Of a stretch of DNA of 64,000 nucleotides, positions 23,202-32,659 are shown piece after piece. The stretch comes from JBCCTX01 sp965263105. Lineage in GTDB: Bacteria > Bacteroidota > Bacteroidia > J057. The notes under the pieces were generated by a model that saw only the letters and a program-made list of their open reading frames with translations, did not search any database and had not been told where the DNA came from. Location of the stretch: NCBI GenBank assembly GCA_965263105.1, contig CBDHGL010000003.1, positions 992,001 through 1,056,000 on the forward strand, written 5' to 3'. The translations under genes and the position numbers were made by a program. Numbering within the stretch: position 1 is the first letter of the stretch; each line of letters starts with the position of its first letter.

Positions 23202-23891
23202 TTAGTCTCTTCTTAAGAAGTCGATTAGATAGGCCTGGTCGATAATTTGATTTTGGCGGATAAAGTTTCGGTGATCAGCTCTCCAACCCAATAGCTCAGG
23301 AAGCAACTCTGTAGCTGTACGGTTATTGTATAGTTTTTCGGCTTCTTTGGGATATGATACCATCCAGCGTAAATTTCTTTGTAATACCACCATGACATCG
23401 GCATTTTGCTGAACCCATGATTCTTTACTTAAAAGACTGCTAACCGTGGAAGAATTTGCATTCATCCAAGTCAGGTTGCCAAATAAGTCTTTTACCAACT
23501 CGGGTCTTTGCATAAAAAAATCGATGCTAGGATTTCTAGGAAAACGGAAGGATTGTTGTAGCCTTCGCAACTCCCTTCTTTCAGCACTTGCACGGTACAT
23601 CATTTCAGAATGGACGCGATTGCGAATTTCTTTATAACTCAGATAGGAGTCCTTATTTGCATCTGAGGCATTAAAATGATCTTCAAGGAGATAATACCCA
23701 AATTCATCTGAAAATTTAGCCAGTTCTGTTTTATCCAATAAAGCATCATCGTTGCTATCGGTTATCAGAAATCTTTCTTCTAAATACCACTCTCTTATTT
23801 CTTGGGCTCCAGGAAAATTTTGACCCATGGCAGGAAGTAGATAACATACGGTAAGGGCAAACGCGAAGAAAATCCTAACTGTTTGTTTCAT
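23202..23891 (-). CDS. Secreted EF-hand protein
   Basis: 229 residues. A signal peptide (residues 1-23, ending PAMGQ) implies export. Two canonical EF-hand loops follow: DSNDDALLDKTE (about residues 45-56) and DASDANKDSYLSYKE (about 75-90), each with acidic or amide ligands at positions 1, 3, 5 and a glutamate at 12. The remaining 140 residues are helical and charged with no family I recognise. It probably binds calcium in the periplasm or outside. It is monocistronic with its own promoter. Confidence 0.75.
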   Translation of the reverse strand: MKQTVRIFFAFALTVCYLLPAMGQNFPGAQEIREWYLEERFLITDSNDDALLDKTELAKFSDEFGYYLLEDHFNASDANKDSYLSYKEIRNRVHSEMMYRASAERRELRRLQQSFRFPRNPSIDFFMQRPELVKDLFGNLTWMNANSSTVSSLLSKESWVQQNADVMVVLQRNLRWMVSYPKEAEKLYNNRTATELLPELLGWRADHRNFIRQNQIIDQAYLIDFLRRD

Positions 23892-23919
23892 CTATATTTT
23901 ATTGGTAACACAACTGATG

Positions 23920-23949
23920 CAAATATAAGACGTCGAACGCAAATTACAA
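23920..23949 (-). promoter_or_regulatory. Promoter of the EF-hand gene
   Basis: Minus strand TTG (23947-23949), a 19-bp spacer and TATATTTG (23920-23927) match TTG-N19-TAnnTTTG exactly. The start codon is 28 bp downstream. Confidence 0.72.
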
Positions 23950-24087
23950 ATTTCGAATAATATTAATTCAAAAAATTAACACCTAAATTATAGATTATCC
24001 GATATTGTATAATTAATAACGATGCAAATTCTTTTTTACTATAAATCTTCGAATAAAGTTTTCGAATTTGGCTGAAATGTAGCAAAG

Positions 24088-24417
24088 TCAAAACATAAGC
24101 TCATCATTTAGTTGTTGTATGGCTCTTTTTAGTTCCTCAAGTGCATGATTCTCTTGATTTCTTTCCGCAATCTCCGTTCCGAGTTGGTATATTTCAACTG
24201 CTTTTTCCTTCAATTCCAAAAATTCGTAGGATTTTCCGAGGTGATAGTAAAGTCCGATATAATTGGGATGCAGTTCCTTTAAGTGTTGGAAGTATTGAAT
24301 GGCTTTTTCGGCATTGCCCGCTTTTAGGAATTCGAACGCAATAGAATACAGGGTGAAAGCGTCATTTGGATCACCTTCTAAAAAGTCAAACAGCTGTTGA
24401 ATTCGTGGAGTATTCAT
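24088..24417 (-). CDS. Small tetratricopeptide-repeat protein
   Basis: 109 residues forming about three TPR helix pairs: DPNDAFTLYSIAFEFLKAGN, AEKAIQYFQHLKELHPNYIG and LYYHLGKSYEFLELKEKAVE. There is no signal peptide, so it acts in the cytoplasm as a protein-binding adaptor. The partner is unknown. It is transcribed away from etfBA, with 61 bp between the two starts. Confidence 0.8.
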   Translation of the reverse strand: MNTPRIQQLFDFLEGDPNDAFTLYSIAFEFLKAGNAEKAIQYFQHLKELHPNYIGLYYHLGKSYEFLELKEKAVEIYQLGTEIAERNQENHALEELKRAIQQLNDELMF

Positions 24418-24440
24418 TTTATATAATGATGATTTGTTTG

Positions 24441-24448
24441 TAGTTTTG
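24441..24448 (+). promoter_or_regulatory. TAnnTTTG element of etfBA
   Basis: TAGTTTTG lies 30 bp upstream of the etfB ATG. A -33 TTG at the right spacing is not present, so support is the -7 element and position only. Confidence 0.42.
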
Positions 24449-24478
24449 TAATCATTTTATCCAATCTCCTAACGAAAT

Positions 24479-25219
24479 ATGAAGATTCTAGTTTGTATAA
24501 GTCATGTTCCGGATACTACAACAAAGATACAGTTTGATTCGGATGGTAAGGAATTAAATAGAACGGGGGTCACCTTTATTATTAACCCTTATTGTGAATA
24601 TGGATTATCCCGTGCAATTGGATTTAGGGAGGAGGGAAAACAGGTTTCTATTACAGCTTTATGTGTCGGAGGACCTGAAGTAGAGCCTACATTGAGAAAG
24701 GCCTTGGCTATTGGTGCAGATGACGCAGTTCGTATTGATGGTTCGCCTTCAGACTCATCCTATGTGGCTGGGGTGATAGCAGAATATGCGCGTGAAAGAG
24801 AATTCTCTATTATTTTTACTGGGAAGGAGTCTCTGGATTTTAATGGTTCTATGGTTCCGGGGCTGATTGCCGAGCATTTACAGATGCCCTATGCTCCTGC
24901 TACTACTCATATGGAGTTGGAGGGGGATGCTCAAGCCCTGCTTCACCGAGAGATAGAAGGAGGAAAAGAGATAATGGAGGTAACATTACCCGCAGTTGTG
25001 AGTTGTCAAAAAGGAATTTCAGAATGGAGAATTCCAAATATGAGGGGAATTATGGCAGCGCGGAAAAAGCCTTTGTCTGTTGTAAGTCCCGCTGATGTAC
25101 CCATGACAGTGGAGAGTTTAAGCTTTTCATATCCTCCCGAAAAAGGGGCATGTGAATATATAGAAGCAGACCGGGTTGACTTGCTTGTTTCCTCCTTAGC
25201 AGATAAGGGATTTATTTAG
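24479..25219 (+). CDS. etfB: Electron transfer flavoprotein beta subunit
   Basis: 246 residues. The N-terminus MKILVCISHVPDTTTKIQFD and INPYCEYGLSRAIGFREEGK are typical of EtfB. The AMP/FAD-region motif is in FTGKESLDFNGSMVPGLIAE, and the late PAVVSCQKGISEWRIPNMRG is conserved. ETF passes electrons from acyl-CoA dehydrogenases to the respiratory chain. It is 22 bp from etfA on the same strand. Confidence 0.95.
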   Translation: MKILVCISHVPDTTTKIQFDSDGKELNRTGVTFIINPYCEYGLSRAIGFREEGKQVSITALCVGGPEVEPTLRKALAIGADDAVRIDGSPSDSSYVAGVIAEYAREREFSIIFTGKESLDFNGSMVPGLIAEHLQMPYAPATTHMELEGDAQALLHREIEGGKEIMEVTLPAVVSCQKGISEWRIPNMRGIMAARKKPLSVVSPADVPMTVESLSFSYPPEKGACEYIEADRVDLLVSSLADKGFI

Positions 25220-25241
25220 AACTTATAATTTTTGAACATAT

Positions 25242-26216
25242 ATGTCAGTATTGTTATTTGCCGAAGTTTCCGATGGCGTTATTAAGAAATCTGTATTAGA
25301 AGCGGCCAGCTATGCCTATGAGCTGAGCGGGAAAATGGGACTGGATATTAGTGCTGTAGCTGTAGGGCCTGTTGACGAGGGAGAGCTTAACAAGTTATCT
25401 CAGCACGGTATCCCCAAGATATATACAGTTAGTTCACCTGATGAAAATGCCATTGTGAATGCCGCCTATGCTTCAGCTGTCGCTGAGGTAGCAGAGAAGG
25501 TAAATGCAAAGGTGGTAGTAATGGCACAGACTTATAATGGCAAAGCTATAGCCCCAAGAGTCTCTGTAAAGTTGGAGGCTGCCTTACTAAATGGGGTGAT
25601 TGATATGGTGGATCCTCAGCAAGGCTTTGCCGGGCAGCGGATGTCATATTCTGGGAAAGGGGTCCAGTCTTTCAAAACTCAGACAGAACAACTGGTTATT
25701 CTTCCCCAAGCTAATAGCTTCGGATTAAAAGAAAATCCGGTATCTAGTGACGTAGAAGCTTTTACTCCCAAGTCTGCAATGGACGCCATTGATGCAATCG
25801 TAAAAGAAGTCGTCAAGATGAGCGACGGTGTATCTCTAACAGAAGCCGATGCCGTAGTTTCTGCAGGGAGAGGGTTAAAAGGGCCAGAAAACTGGCCCAT
25901 GATAGAAGAGTTGGCTGAACTTCTGGGGGCAGCAACCGCTTGTTCCAAGCCCGTTGCAGATATGGAATGGAGGCCTCACCACGAGCACGTGGGCCAAACA
26001 GGTATTCAAATTTCCCCTTCTTTATACATTGCGATTGGAATATCAGGAGCTATTCAACATCTAGCGGGTGTTAGCTCCTCGAAAACTATCGTAGTAATAA
26101 ACAAAGACCCAGAAGCACCTTTTTTCAAAATAGCAGACATAGGAATTGTTGGGGATCTTTTTGATGTAGTTCCCAAACTTTTGGAAGGTATAAAAAATGC
26201 CAAAGCCGCAGTGTAA
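25242..26216 (+). CDS. etfA: Electron transfer flavoprotein alpha subunit
   Basis: 324 residues. The C-terminal FAD-binding domain is complete: VSAGRGLKGPENWPMIEELA, HVGQTGIQISPSLYIAIGIS, GAIQHLAGVSSSKTIVVINK and DPEAPFFKIADIGIVGDLFD. It forms the heterodimer with EtfB encoded just upstream. A strong terminator follows, so the pair is a bicistronic operon. Confidence 0.96.
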   Translation: MSVLLFAEVSDGVIKKSVLEAASYAYELSGKMGLDISAVAVGPVDEGELNKLSQHGIPKIYTVSSPDENAIVNAAYASAVAEVAEKVNAKVVVMAQTYNGKAIAPRVSVKLEAALLNGVIDMVDPQQGFAGQRMSYSGKGVQSFKTQTEQLVILPQANSFGLKENPVSSDVEAFTPKSAMDAIDAIVKEVVKMSDGVSLTEADAVVSAGRGLKGPENWPMIEELAELLGAATACSKPVADMEWRPHHEHVGQTGIQISPSLYIAIGISGAIQHLAGVSSSKTIVVINKDPEAPFFKIADIGIVGDLFDVVPKLLEGIKNAKAAV

Positions 26217-26249
26217 GCATTTGTTCCTTTCCTCCGTATTGCAAAACCC

Positions 26250-26284
26250 AAACAGGTAATTTCTTTGTAAAATTACCTGTTTTC
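26250..26284 (+). terminator. Rho-independent terminator of etfBA
   Basis: A perfect 13-bp stem, AAACAGGTAATTT (26250-26262) with AAATTACCTGTTT (26270-26282), has a 7-base loop and ends in a T run, 33 bp after the etfA stop. Confidence 0.85.
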
Positions 26285-26384
26285 TCTTTACCTTTGATTA
26301 AAGCGGGTTAGGACTATGGGTTCTTTCGGGAATTTGCGTCTGCTGTTTGATTGCCGTGAAGTAAATTGACGAAACACATTTCAG

Positions 26385-27029
26385 GTGGAAAAAATACCCT
26401 TAGAGATTATTGGATTATCTTCAAGTCATTCCCAAATTGGGCATTATGCATTGGTTTTGGGAGAAAAAAATGGGAACAGAAGGTTGCCCATAATTATCGG
26501 AGGGGCTGAGGCGCAAGCTATAGCCCTAGAATTGGAGAATATCAAAACCAATCGGCCCATGACCCATGACCTGATATTTAATTTGGCCAGGCACTTTGAT
26601 ATTGATCTGTTAGAGGTAGTCATCACAGAGTTAAATGAAGGTATTTTTTATGCTAAATTAGTGTTGGAAGCGATGGGCGAAATCCATGAGATTGACAGCA
26701 GACCAAGTGATGCAGTTGCTATCGGTGTCCGCTTTAAAGTCCCCTTATTCTGTTTGGAGTCTGTACTTTCTGAAGCAGGTATTATCATTGATGACGAAAA
26801 CAGTGGAGCCTCCTATGCCGATGAAGAAGGAGAATTTTCCCTATCAGAATTAGAAAAAGAGGATCCCGAACCTGAGGAGGCATTTAGCTCGCCCATGAGA
26901 GGTGCCAAAGAGTCCTCTGACCGCTTGAATAAGCTAAAGAAGAAACTAGATGACGCTTTGGCAGGAGAAGACTATGAAGCTGCAGCAAAATTACGAGATG
27001 AAATCCAGCGTCTTGGAGGAGATCTTTGA
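26385..27029 (+). CDS. Bifunctional nuclease family (DUF151) protein with UVR motif
   Basis: 214 residues from a GTG start; no ATG is available ahead of the conserved core. The DUF151 domain fills residues 1-135 (IIGGAEAQAIALELENIKTN, then RPSDAVAIGVRFKVPLFCLE). An acidic linker follows, then a UvrB/UvrC-like motif in the last 40 residues (LKKKLDDALAGEDYEAAAKL). Plant and archaeal relatives have DNase and RNase activity. The UVR tail suggests a protein-interaction site; its partner is not known. The layout is common in Bacteroidota. Confidence 0.85.
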   Translation: MEKIPLEIIGLSSSHSQIGHYALVLGEKNGNRRLPIIIGGAEAQAIALELENIKTNRPMTHDLIFNLARHFDIDLLEVVITELNEGIFYAKLVLEAMGEIHEIDSRPSDAVAIGVRFKVPLFCLESVLSEAGIIIDDENSGASYADEEGEFSLSELEKEDPEPEEAFSSPMRGAKESSDRLNKLKKKLDDALAGEDYEAAAKLRDEIQRLGGDL

Positions 27030-27080
27030 ATCTCCTATCTAAGAAGCAATATAGCCTTCCCTGTCTAAGAAGGGAATTCA

Positions 27081-28427
27081 CTAAATGCCTTGCTTTAGAT
27101 CCCAAGTCTCCAGGTAATCGGCTACTCTTTTTACAAATTTACTCCCCAAGGCTCCATCAATAATCCTATGGTCATACGAATGAGAAAGAATCATCTTGTG
27201 TCGTATACCAATCATATCCCCTTGAGGAGTTTCTATTACGGCGGGCATTTTCCTAATGGCTCCTACCGCTAAAATTCCAACCTGAGGCTGCATAATAATA
27301 GGAGTTCCCATTAAGCTGCCAAAAGTTCCTACATTGGAAAGGGTATAAGTTCCCCCTTCCAGTTCTTCTGGCTTCAACTTATTTTTTCGCGCACGAACTG
27401 CGAGGTCATTAACCGCAGAAGTTAATCCTGCCAGGTTCATCTTATCGGCATTTCTGACTACGGGAACGATCAGGTTATCTGTAGGAAGGGCTACAGCTAC
27501 GCCAATATGGATTTCTTTTTTTAATAGAATCTGATTCCCCTGAACTGAAGCATTCATCCGAGGTAATTCTCTTAGCACTTTACAAATTGCCTGGATAAAA
27601 AGCGGGGTGAAGGTGAGCTTTTCATTATAGGCGTTAAAAAAGTCTTCCTTAATCCGCTTTCTCCAAAGAACAAGCGAGGTGACATCCGCTTCAACAAAGG
27701 AGGTGACATGTGCAGAAACTTGTTGTGAATACAACATATTGTCAGCTATCATTCGTCTCATACGATCCATTTCCTCTATTTCGTATGATCCTCCGTGAGA
27801 AAAGCTGCGTTCCTGTACCATTTGAACTTTGGCTGTTGGGGCCTTCGAAAGTGTAACAGGGCTTGCAAGTTCAGGAGTAGAATGTGGAACGGTTTTGCGA
27901 CTTTTATCCTTGCGCTCTTTTACGTACTTAAGAATATCTTTTTTGGTGACCCTTCCCTCCCTTCCAGTACCGGGTACCTGCTGTAGCTCCTCCATAGAGA
28001 TCCCTTCCTCCTTGGCGATATTTTGAACTAGGGGAGAAAAGAACTTTCCAGAGAATGAAGAGGCTGAAGATCCCTGGGCAACTTTTTCAGCTACTACAGG
28101 CGCTGGCAAATGGGGAACTCCTATAGAAGGATCCTCCTCTCCATTAGTATGGCCATTAGAAACCTGACTAAGTTCCTCATCTAGTTGGGAAGCTTCAATA
28201 ATGGCGATGGTAGTCCCGATGGGAATTACCTCCCCCTCTTGGAATAGAATTTCCAAGAGTTTCCCCTCCGTTGGAGAAGGTACCTCAGAATCAATTTTGT
28301 CTGTCGCAATTTCCAGTACACTTTCCTCCTGTTCAATCTCTTCCCCTACCTGCTTTAGCCATTTTAAAATGGTAGCCTCGGTGATACTTTCGCCCATCTT
28401 GGGCATCTTTAACTCTACTTTAGCCAT
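27081..28427 (-). CDS. 2-oxoacid dehydrogenase E2 component (dihydrolipoamide acyltransferase)
   Basis: 448 residues. A lipoyl domain occupies residues 1-80 with the lipoylated lysine in ATDKIDSEVPSP. A flexible linker follows, then an E3-binding domain (FFSPLVQNIAKEEGISMEEL, then TGREGRVTKKDILKYV). The catalytic domain ends with SHSYDHRIIDGALGSKFVKR, containing the active-site His and Asp. A single lipoyl domain and the linker favour a branched-chain or 2-oxoglutarate type over multi-lipoyl PDH, but specificity cannot be read. No E1 or E3 gene is adjacent. Confidence 0.93.
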   Translation of the reverse strand: MAKVELKMPKMGESITEATILKWLKQVGEEIEQEESVLEIATDKIDSEVPSPTEGKLLEILFQEGEVIPIGTTIAIIEASQLDEELSQVSNGHTNGEEDPSIGVPHLPAPVVAEKVAQGSSASSFSGKFFSPLVQNIAKEEGISMEELQQVPGTGREGRVTKKDILKYVKERKDKSRKTVPHSTPELASPVTLSKAPTAKVQMVQERSFSHGGSYEIEEMDRMRRMIADNMLYSQQVSAHVTSFVEADVTSLVLWRKRIKEDFFNAYNEKLTFTPLFIQAICKVLRELPRMNASVQGNQILLKKEIHIGVAVALPTDNLIVPVVRNADKMNLAGLTSAVNDLAVRARKNKLKPEELEGGTYTLSNVGTFGSLMGTPIIMQPQVGILAVGAIRKMPAVIETPQGDMIGIRHKMILSHSYDHRIIDGALGSKFVKRVADYLETWDLKQGI

Positions 28428-28475
28428 ATCCCAAAATTACAAAAAATCATTGATAAGAAAGCAAAGGATTTCTTT

Positions 28476-29720
28476 TCAGCCTTCCCTTTGTATGCTGTCT
28501 AGACAAAAGATAAGGGCGGATTGGATCGCCCGAGATATACTGAACCCTCGGTCTCCATATAAGGTAATACGCAGAGCAAAACTATTGCTTGCATCTGCAT
28601 AGCCGAGCCAGACCTGAGCTTCAGAATGTTCATTTTTTTCAGCATAGCCGGTAGTAGCCAGTCCTATATCTGAATGAAATATTTCTCTTACCCTCATCGC
28701 CATTTCCTGTGCTACTTCCATAGAAACGACTCCTTTTTGTTGGACGGTTTTTTCCTGAACCCCTAAAACCCGAGTCTTTATAGAGGTGTCGTATGCACAG
28801 ATCCCCCCCTTAAAAAAAGCCGAAGCACCAGAATGGGAGACTAATTCGGCTGCAATGCCCCCCCCAGTAATACTTTCTGCTACCGACATACTCAACTTTC
28901 GAGACAGACATAAGTTCATTAAAAGCTTAGAGACAGGGAGATCTCCTTGAGCATATTCTTTATCCTTCAACAATTCAGAGATCCTTTCTTTGGTTTCATT
29001 GAGTTTTGAGGATAACTCTCCTTGTTCAGATTGATTCTCCGTTCCCACGAAGAGTTCCAGCCAAATGCCGTCCTTTCGAGGAAGGTAGGCAATTTCGACC
29101 GCCTTGGGAAGTGAGGACGATATCTTCTGGATTCTATCAGCTACCTCTGATTCGGGGATTTGAGACAAACGAAGGATCTCTTGCTGGAAGAAGCCCGCGT
29201 CCAAGTTTTCTTTTAAAAAGGGGATAACAGCGTGCTCCATGAGATAACGCATTTCAAAAGGTACACCAGGTAAGGAAATTACAAACGAATTCTCTGTGTG
29301 AAATAGCATCCCTGGAGCTGTACCCATGGGATTGGGGAGGACCGTACAAGAAGCCGGAAGGAGCGCTTGCTGCTGATTCCTTTCTGAAAACACCCTCCCT
29401 CTCTTCGCAAATCGGTCTTGTAGGTAGGCTAGGGTAGGAGGGTGTAAAACCAGTTCTGTATCCATGATTTCACATAGGACCCTTTTAGTAATATCGTCCT
29501 CAGTAGACCCTAAGCCACCGCTGAGGATTACTACTTGATGAGATTTTCTCTCGCTAGTAAGAGTTTCACGGATAGCCCCCGCTGTATCTGGAATTACCAC
29601 TGTCCTGGCCAGGTTAAATCCATGGGGACGGAGCATAGCCCCAATTTGACTGGCATTGGTATTGATGATCCGACCCTTTAACAATTCAGTTCCGATAGTG
29701 ATAAGGCTTATCTTAGACAT
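28476..29720 (-). CDS. cinA: CinA family competence/damage-inducible protein
   Basis: 414 residues from the ATG at 29720 (MSKISLITIGTELLKGRIIN), which starts the family pattern; the frame is open for 32 further codons upstream but without homology. The N-terminal MoaB/MogA-like domain has LSGGLGSTEDDITKRVLCEI. The C-terminal NMN/ADP-ribose hydrolase-type domain has VAESITGGGIAAELVSHSGA, then FFKGGICAYDTSIKTRVLGV and GLATTGYA. The last motif usually reads GIAG after TT, so the final loop is slightly altered. Likely role: nucleotide-cofactor repair. Confidence 0.92.
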   Translation of the reverse strand: MSKISLITIGTELLKGRIINTNASQIGAMLRPHGFNLARTVVIPDTAGAIRETLTSERKSHQVVILSGGLGSTEDDITKRVLCEIMDTELVLHPPTLAYLQDRFAKRGRVFSERNQQQALLPASCTVLPNPMGTAPGMLFHTENSFVISLPGVPFEMRYLMEHAVIPFLKENLDAGFFQQEILRLSQIPESEVADRIQKISSSLPKAVEIAYLPRKDGIWLELFVGTENQSEQGELSSKLNETKERISELLKDKEYAQGDLPVSKLLMNLCLSRKLSMSVAESITGGGIAAELVSHSGASAFFKGGICAYDTSIKTRVLGVQEKTVQQKGVVSMEVAQEMAMRVREIFHSDIGLATTGYAEKNEHSEAQVWLGYADASNSFALRITLYGDRGFSISRAIQSALIFCLDSIQREG

Positions 29721-29810
29721 ATAAGTCGCATTTGAATAAATTGTATTAATTACTGAAATTGGAATCTTGATGTATCCCAATAGCTTATTTGGGCAAAGAT
29801 TATAGAATTT

Positions 29811-32240
29811 ATGCACTGGGGAAAATTTTTTCTTTCATTCCTGTTGACACTTATTTCTGGATACCTTCTGCTTATACCTATTTCCCCCTTACCCTTTTCT
29901 CTGGGGAAATTATTTAATCCCTATGAGGGGTTTTGGCAAAATGCAATTTCAGCCAAAGAGCCAATTAACCTTCCCAAACGCTTACCTCAGTTAAATAAAC
30001 CCGTAGAAATCCAGTACAATTCTCGTGGGGTACCCTCTATTTTTGCCGAGGAAGAAGAAGACGCGTACTTTATGCAAGGGTATATAACTGCCCAGGATCG
30101 ACTGTGGCAAATGGATTTTCAGACCTATGCAGCAGCGGGGAGATTGACTGAAATAATGCCTGAATCCCTACACGAAGCCCTGCTGATGCATGATCGAGAA
30201 ATGCGAAGAAAGGGTCTCCCCTTTGCTGCCAGAAAATCCTGGGAGGCTACACAGGAAAACCCAATTTCCCGGAATATCTTAGCTGCTTATACAGCTGGGG
30301 TAAATGCCTATATCAGAAGCTTGGCTCCATCAGAATATCCGCTTGAATATAAAATATTGGGGTATGAACCAGAATTTTGGACTCCTTATAAGTCCTGTTT
30401 GCTGCTGAAGTATATGGCAGATATGTTGGCAGGAAATTCTAGAGATATATCCCACTCAAGAAACCTCAAGGCTTGGGGGGCTGCATTGTTCGATACACTG
30501 TACGCTGAACCGAATCCCGTATTGGATCCAGTAATACCCGATACAAGTCCTCTTACAGACTCCTTGATCCCTGTCCCAGTGGCTCCCCTACATAGGGTAG
30601 ATACCACCTTGCTAGTCGGTAATTTTTTGCCAGCGCCTGATCGAAACATAGGCTCCAATAATTGGGCGGTTGCGGGATCTCGTACGGTTACTGGGACCCC
30701 CCTTCTTGCCAATGACCCCCATTTAGGATTGAGCCTTCCTTCCATTTGGTATGAAATTCAGTTGTGTATCAACAAACAGCCTGTTTATGGGGTGACTATT
30801 CCCGGAGCCCCGGGGGTTGTTATTGGGTTTAACCAAGATATTGCTTGGGGCATGACTAACTCTGGCCGGGATGTTTTGGATTTTTATACCCTGACTTTTC
30901 AGGATTCTACTCAAGAATCCTATTGGATGGATGGGCAATGGAACCCTATTAAGAGAAAGGTAGATACCTTCTTCCTCAATGGAGGTTCCATTTTTTTAGA
31001 TACGGTGATGTATACAACCCTTGGTCCTGTAATGTATGACCAATCTTTTGGTTCTGCCCGACAACCCTTGATCGCCAGGTGGATTGCCCATGAACCGAGC
31101 AATGAACTGCTTACCTTTTATTACCTCAATAGAGCTAAATCACATGCAGATTATGTGAAGGCACTTACCTATTATATAGCCCCCGCACAGAATTTTGTTT
31201 TTTCCAGTCGTTCAGGAGATATAGCCATTCGGCAACAGGGCAAATTTGTCAACCGCTGGCCAGGGCAGGGGCAGTTTATCCTTTCGGCAGGTGATTCCTC
31301 CCACCAGTGGCAATCTTTTCTTCCTCCTGATCAGGTTCCTAAGACCCTCAACCCAGAAAGAGGCTTTGTCAGCTCTGCCAACCAACGGGCGACGGCCTTT
31401 TCCTACCCTTATTTTTACCAAGGCAGGTTTCAGAAGTATAGGAATCGGCGTCTCAATACCCTGTTGGAACAAAATAATCAGATGGATATGGAAGGGATGA
31501 AGGCTATTCAACTGGATAATTTTGGATTGCTTGCAGCAGAGGTGCTTCCCATTATGCTAGGAGATATTGATCGAGAGACCCTATCAGACCGGGAAAGGAA
31601 GGTTTATCAAATTCTGGAATCCTGGAATTATCAATATGAAGCGGAGTTAGTAGCTCCTTCTATCTTTCAACAGTGGTGGGACACCTTATATATAAGTATT
31701 TGGCAAGATGAATTTATCCGGGAAGGGCTCGATGCCCAATGGCCTGAAGCGCATCGGACGGTTGAGCTTTTACAAAAGTATACCAGTTTTTCATTCTTTG
31801 ATGATGTGAATACAGCAAAAGTTGAGAATAGGCGGATTCTCATAAATCAGGCCTTCAGGCTTACGCTTAAGAAACTATTTGAAAAGGATCCCATTATGGA
31901 AAACTGGTTGTGGGGAAAAATGAAAGGGACTAGTATTAGGCATTTGGCCAGGCTTTCCCCAGCTTTGGGTAGACATGGGCTCATCGTAGGAGGAAATCGA
32001 GAAATATTGAATGCCACTTCCCGCTATCATGGCCCTTCGTGGAGAATGCTTGTTTCTTTAGGAAATAAAATGGATGCAGAAGGAATTTACCCTGGTGGTC
32101 AGTCGGGGAATCCCGGAAGCCGACTGTATGATAACATGGTGGATGATTGGGTTAATGGAAACTACTATTCTTTGAAGCTACAGAGAGAACCTAAGCAAGG
32201 AGATGGGGATTCTCTCTATCGCATAAAAATTACCAATTGA
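29811..32240 (+). CDS. Penicillin acylase family (Ntn) hydrolase
   Basis: 809 residues. An N-terminal hydrophobic segment (FFLSFLLTLISGYLLLIPI) sends it to the envelope. The family pattern is clear: IFAEEEEDAYFMQGYITAQD, RLWQMDF and, at the self-cleavage site, GSNNWAVAGSRTVTGTPLLA with the nucleophile Ser282. PHLGLSLPSIWYEIQL, PGAPGVVIGFNQDIAWGMTN and the late GGQSGNPGSRLYDNMVDDWV follow. Members cleave amide bonds of penicillins or acyl-homoserine lactones; the natural substrate is not known. It is divergent from cinA (90-bp gap). Confidence 0.93.
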   Translation: MHWGKFFLSFLLTLISGYLLLIPISPLPFSLGKLFNPYEGFWQNAISAKEPINLPKRLPQLNKPVEIQYNSRGVPSIFAEEEEDAYFMQGYITAQDRLWQMDFQTYAAAGRLTEIMPESLHEALLMHDREMRRKGLPFAARKSWEATQENPISRNILAAYTAGVNAYIRSLAPSEYPLEYKILGYEPEFWTPYKSCLLLKYMADMLAGNSRDISHSRNLKAWGAALFDTLYAEPNPVLDPVIPDTSPLTDSLIPVPVAPLHRVDTTLLVGNFLPAPDRNIGSNNWAVAGSRTVTGTPLLANDPHLGLSLPSIWYEIQLCINKQPVYGVTIPGAPGVVIGFNQDIAWGMTNSGRDVLDFYTLTFQDSTQESYWMDGQWNPIKRKVDTFFLNGGSIFLDTVMYTTLGPVMYDQSFGSARQPLIARWIAHEPSNELLTFYYLNRAKSHADYVKALTYYIAPAQNFVFSSRSGDIAIRQQGKFVNRWPGQGQFILSAGDSSHQWQSFLPPDQVPKTLNPERGFVSSANQRATAFSYPYFYQGRFQKYRNRRLNTLLEQNNQMDMEGMKAIQLDNFGLLAAEVLPIMLGDIDRETLSDRERKVYQILESWNYQYEAELVAPSIFQQWWDTLYISIWQDEFIREGLDAQWPEAHRTVELLQKYTSFSFFDDVNTAKVENRRILINQAFRLTLKKLFEKDPIMENWLWGKMKGTSIRHLARLSPALGRHGLIVGGNREILNATSRYHGPSWRMLVSLGNKMDAEGIYPGGQSGNPGSRLYDNMVDDWVNGNYYSLKLQREPKQGDGDSLYRIKITN

Positions 32241-32248
32241 TACGGGGT

Positions 32249-32659
32249 ATGAGATTTCTTCTACAGACAGTCAGTATTATATTTTTTGCGGGGATATTCC
32301 AATTATTTTCCCCATTTTGGATTATAGGGATCATAGCTTTTCTAGTAGGAATTATTTATTCAGAGAGACCCCGAAAATGGGCTTTCAGTAAAAAGAAGCA
32401 GCGTCCCAATTATAGCTTTGCTGCAGGTTTTCTCGCCATTTTTCTCCTTTGGGGAATTATGGCTATGTGGTTGGATTCATCAAATGAATCTCTTCTAAGC
32501 CAAAGAATGGCCGATTTCCTCCTTCAAGGACAGGCAGAAACTATTGGAAACCAAGCTAAGCCCTATATACTTATAGGTCTCACGGGATTTATGGGGGGAC
32601 TATTTTCTGGTGCCGCCTGCATGATGGGAAATGCTCTGGGGGAGATTATCAAGAGCTAG
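32249..32659 (+). CDS. Small integral membrane protein, unknown function
   Basis: 136 residues from the ATG at 32249; the upstream TTG overlaps the penicillin acylase stop and is less likely. About four membrane helices: LLQTVSIIFFAGIFQLF, WIIGIIAFLVGIIY, FAAGFLAIFLLWGIMAMWL and YILIGLTGFMGGLFSGAACM. Its stop overlaps the stop of the convergent rsmE by 4 bp. I do not recognise the family. It is probably cotranscribed with the acylase. Confidence 0.7.
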   Translation: MRFLLQTVSIIFFAGIFQLFSPFWIIGIIAFLVGIIYSERPRKWAFSKKKQRPNYSFAAGFLAIFLLWGIMAMWLDSSNESLLSQRMADFLLQGQAETIGNQAKPYILIGLTGFMGGLFSGAACMMGNALGEIIKS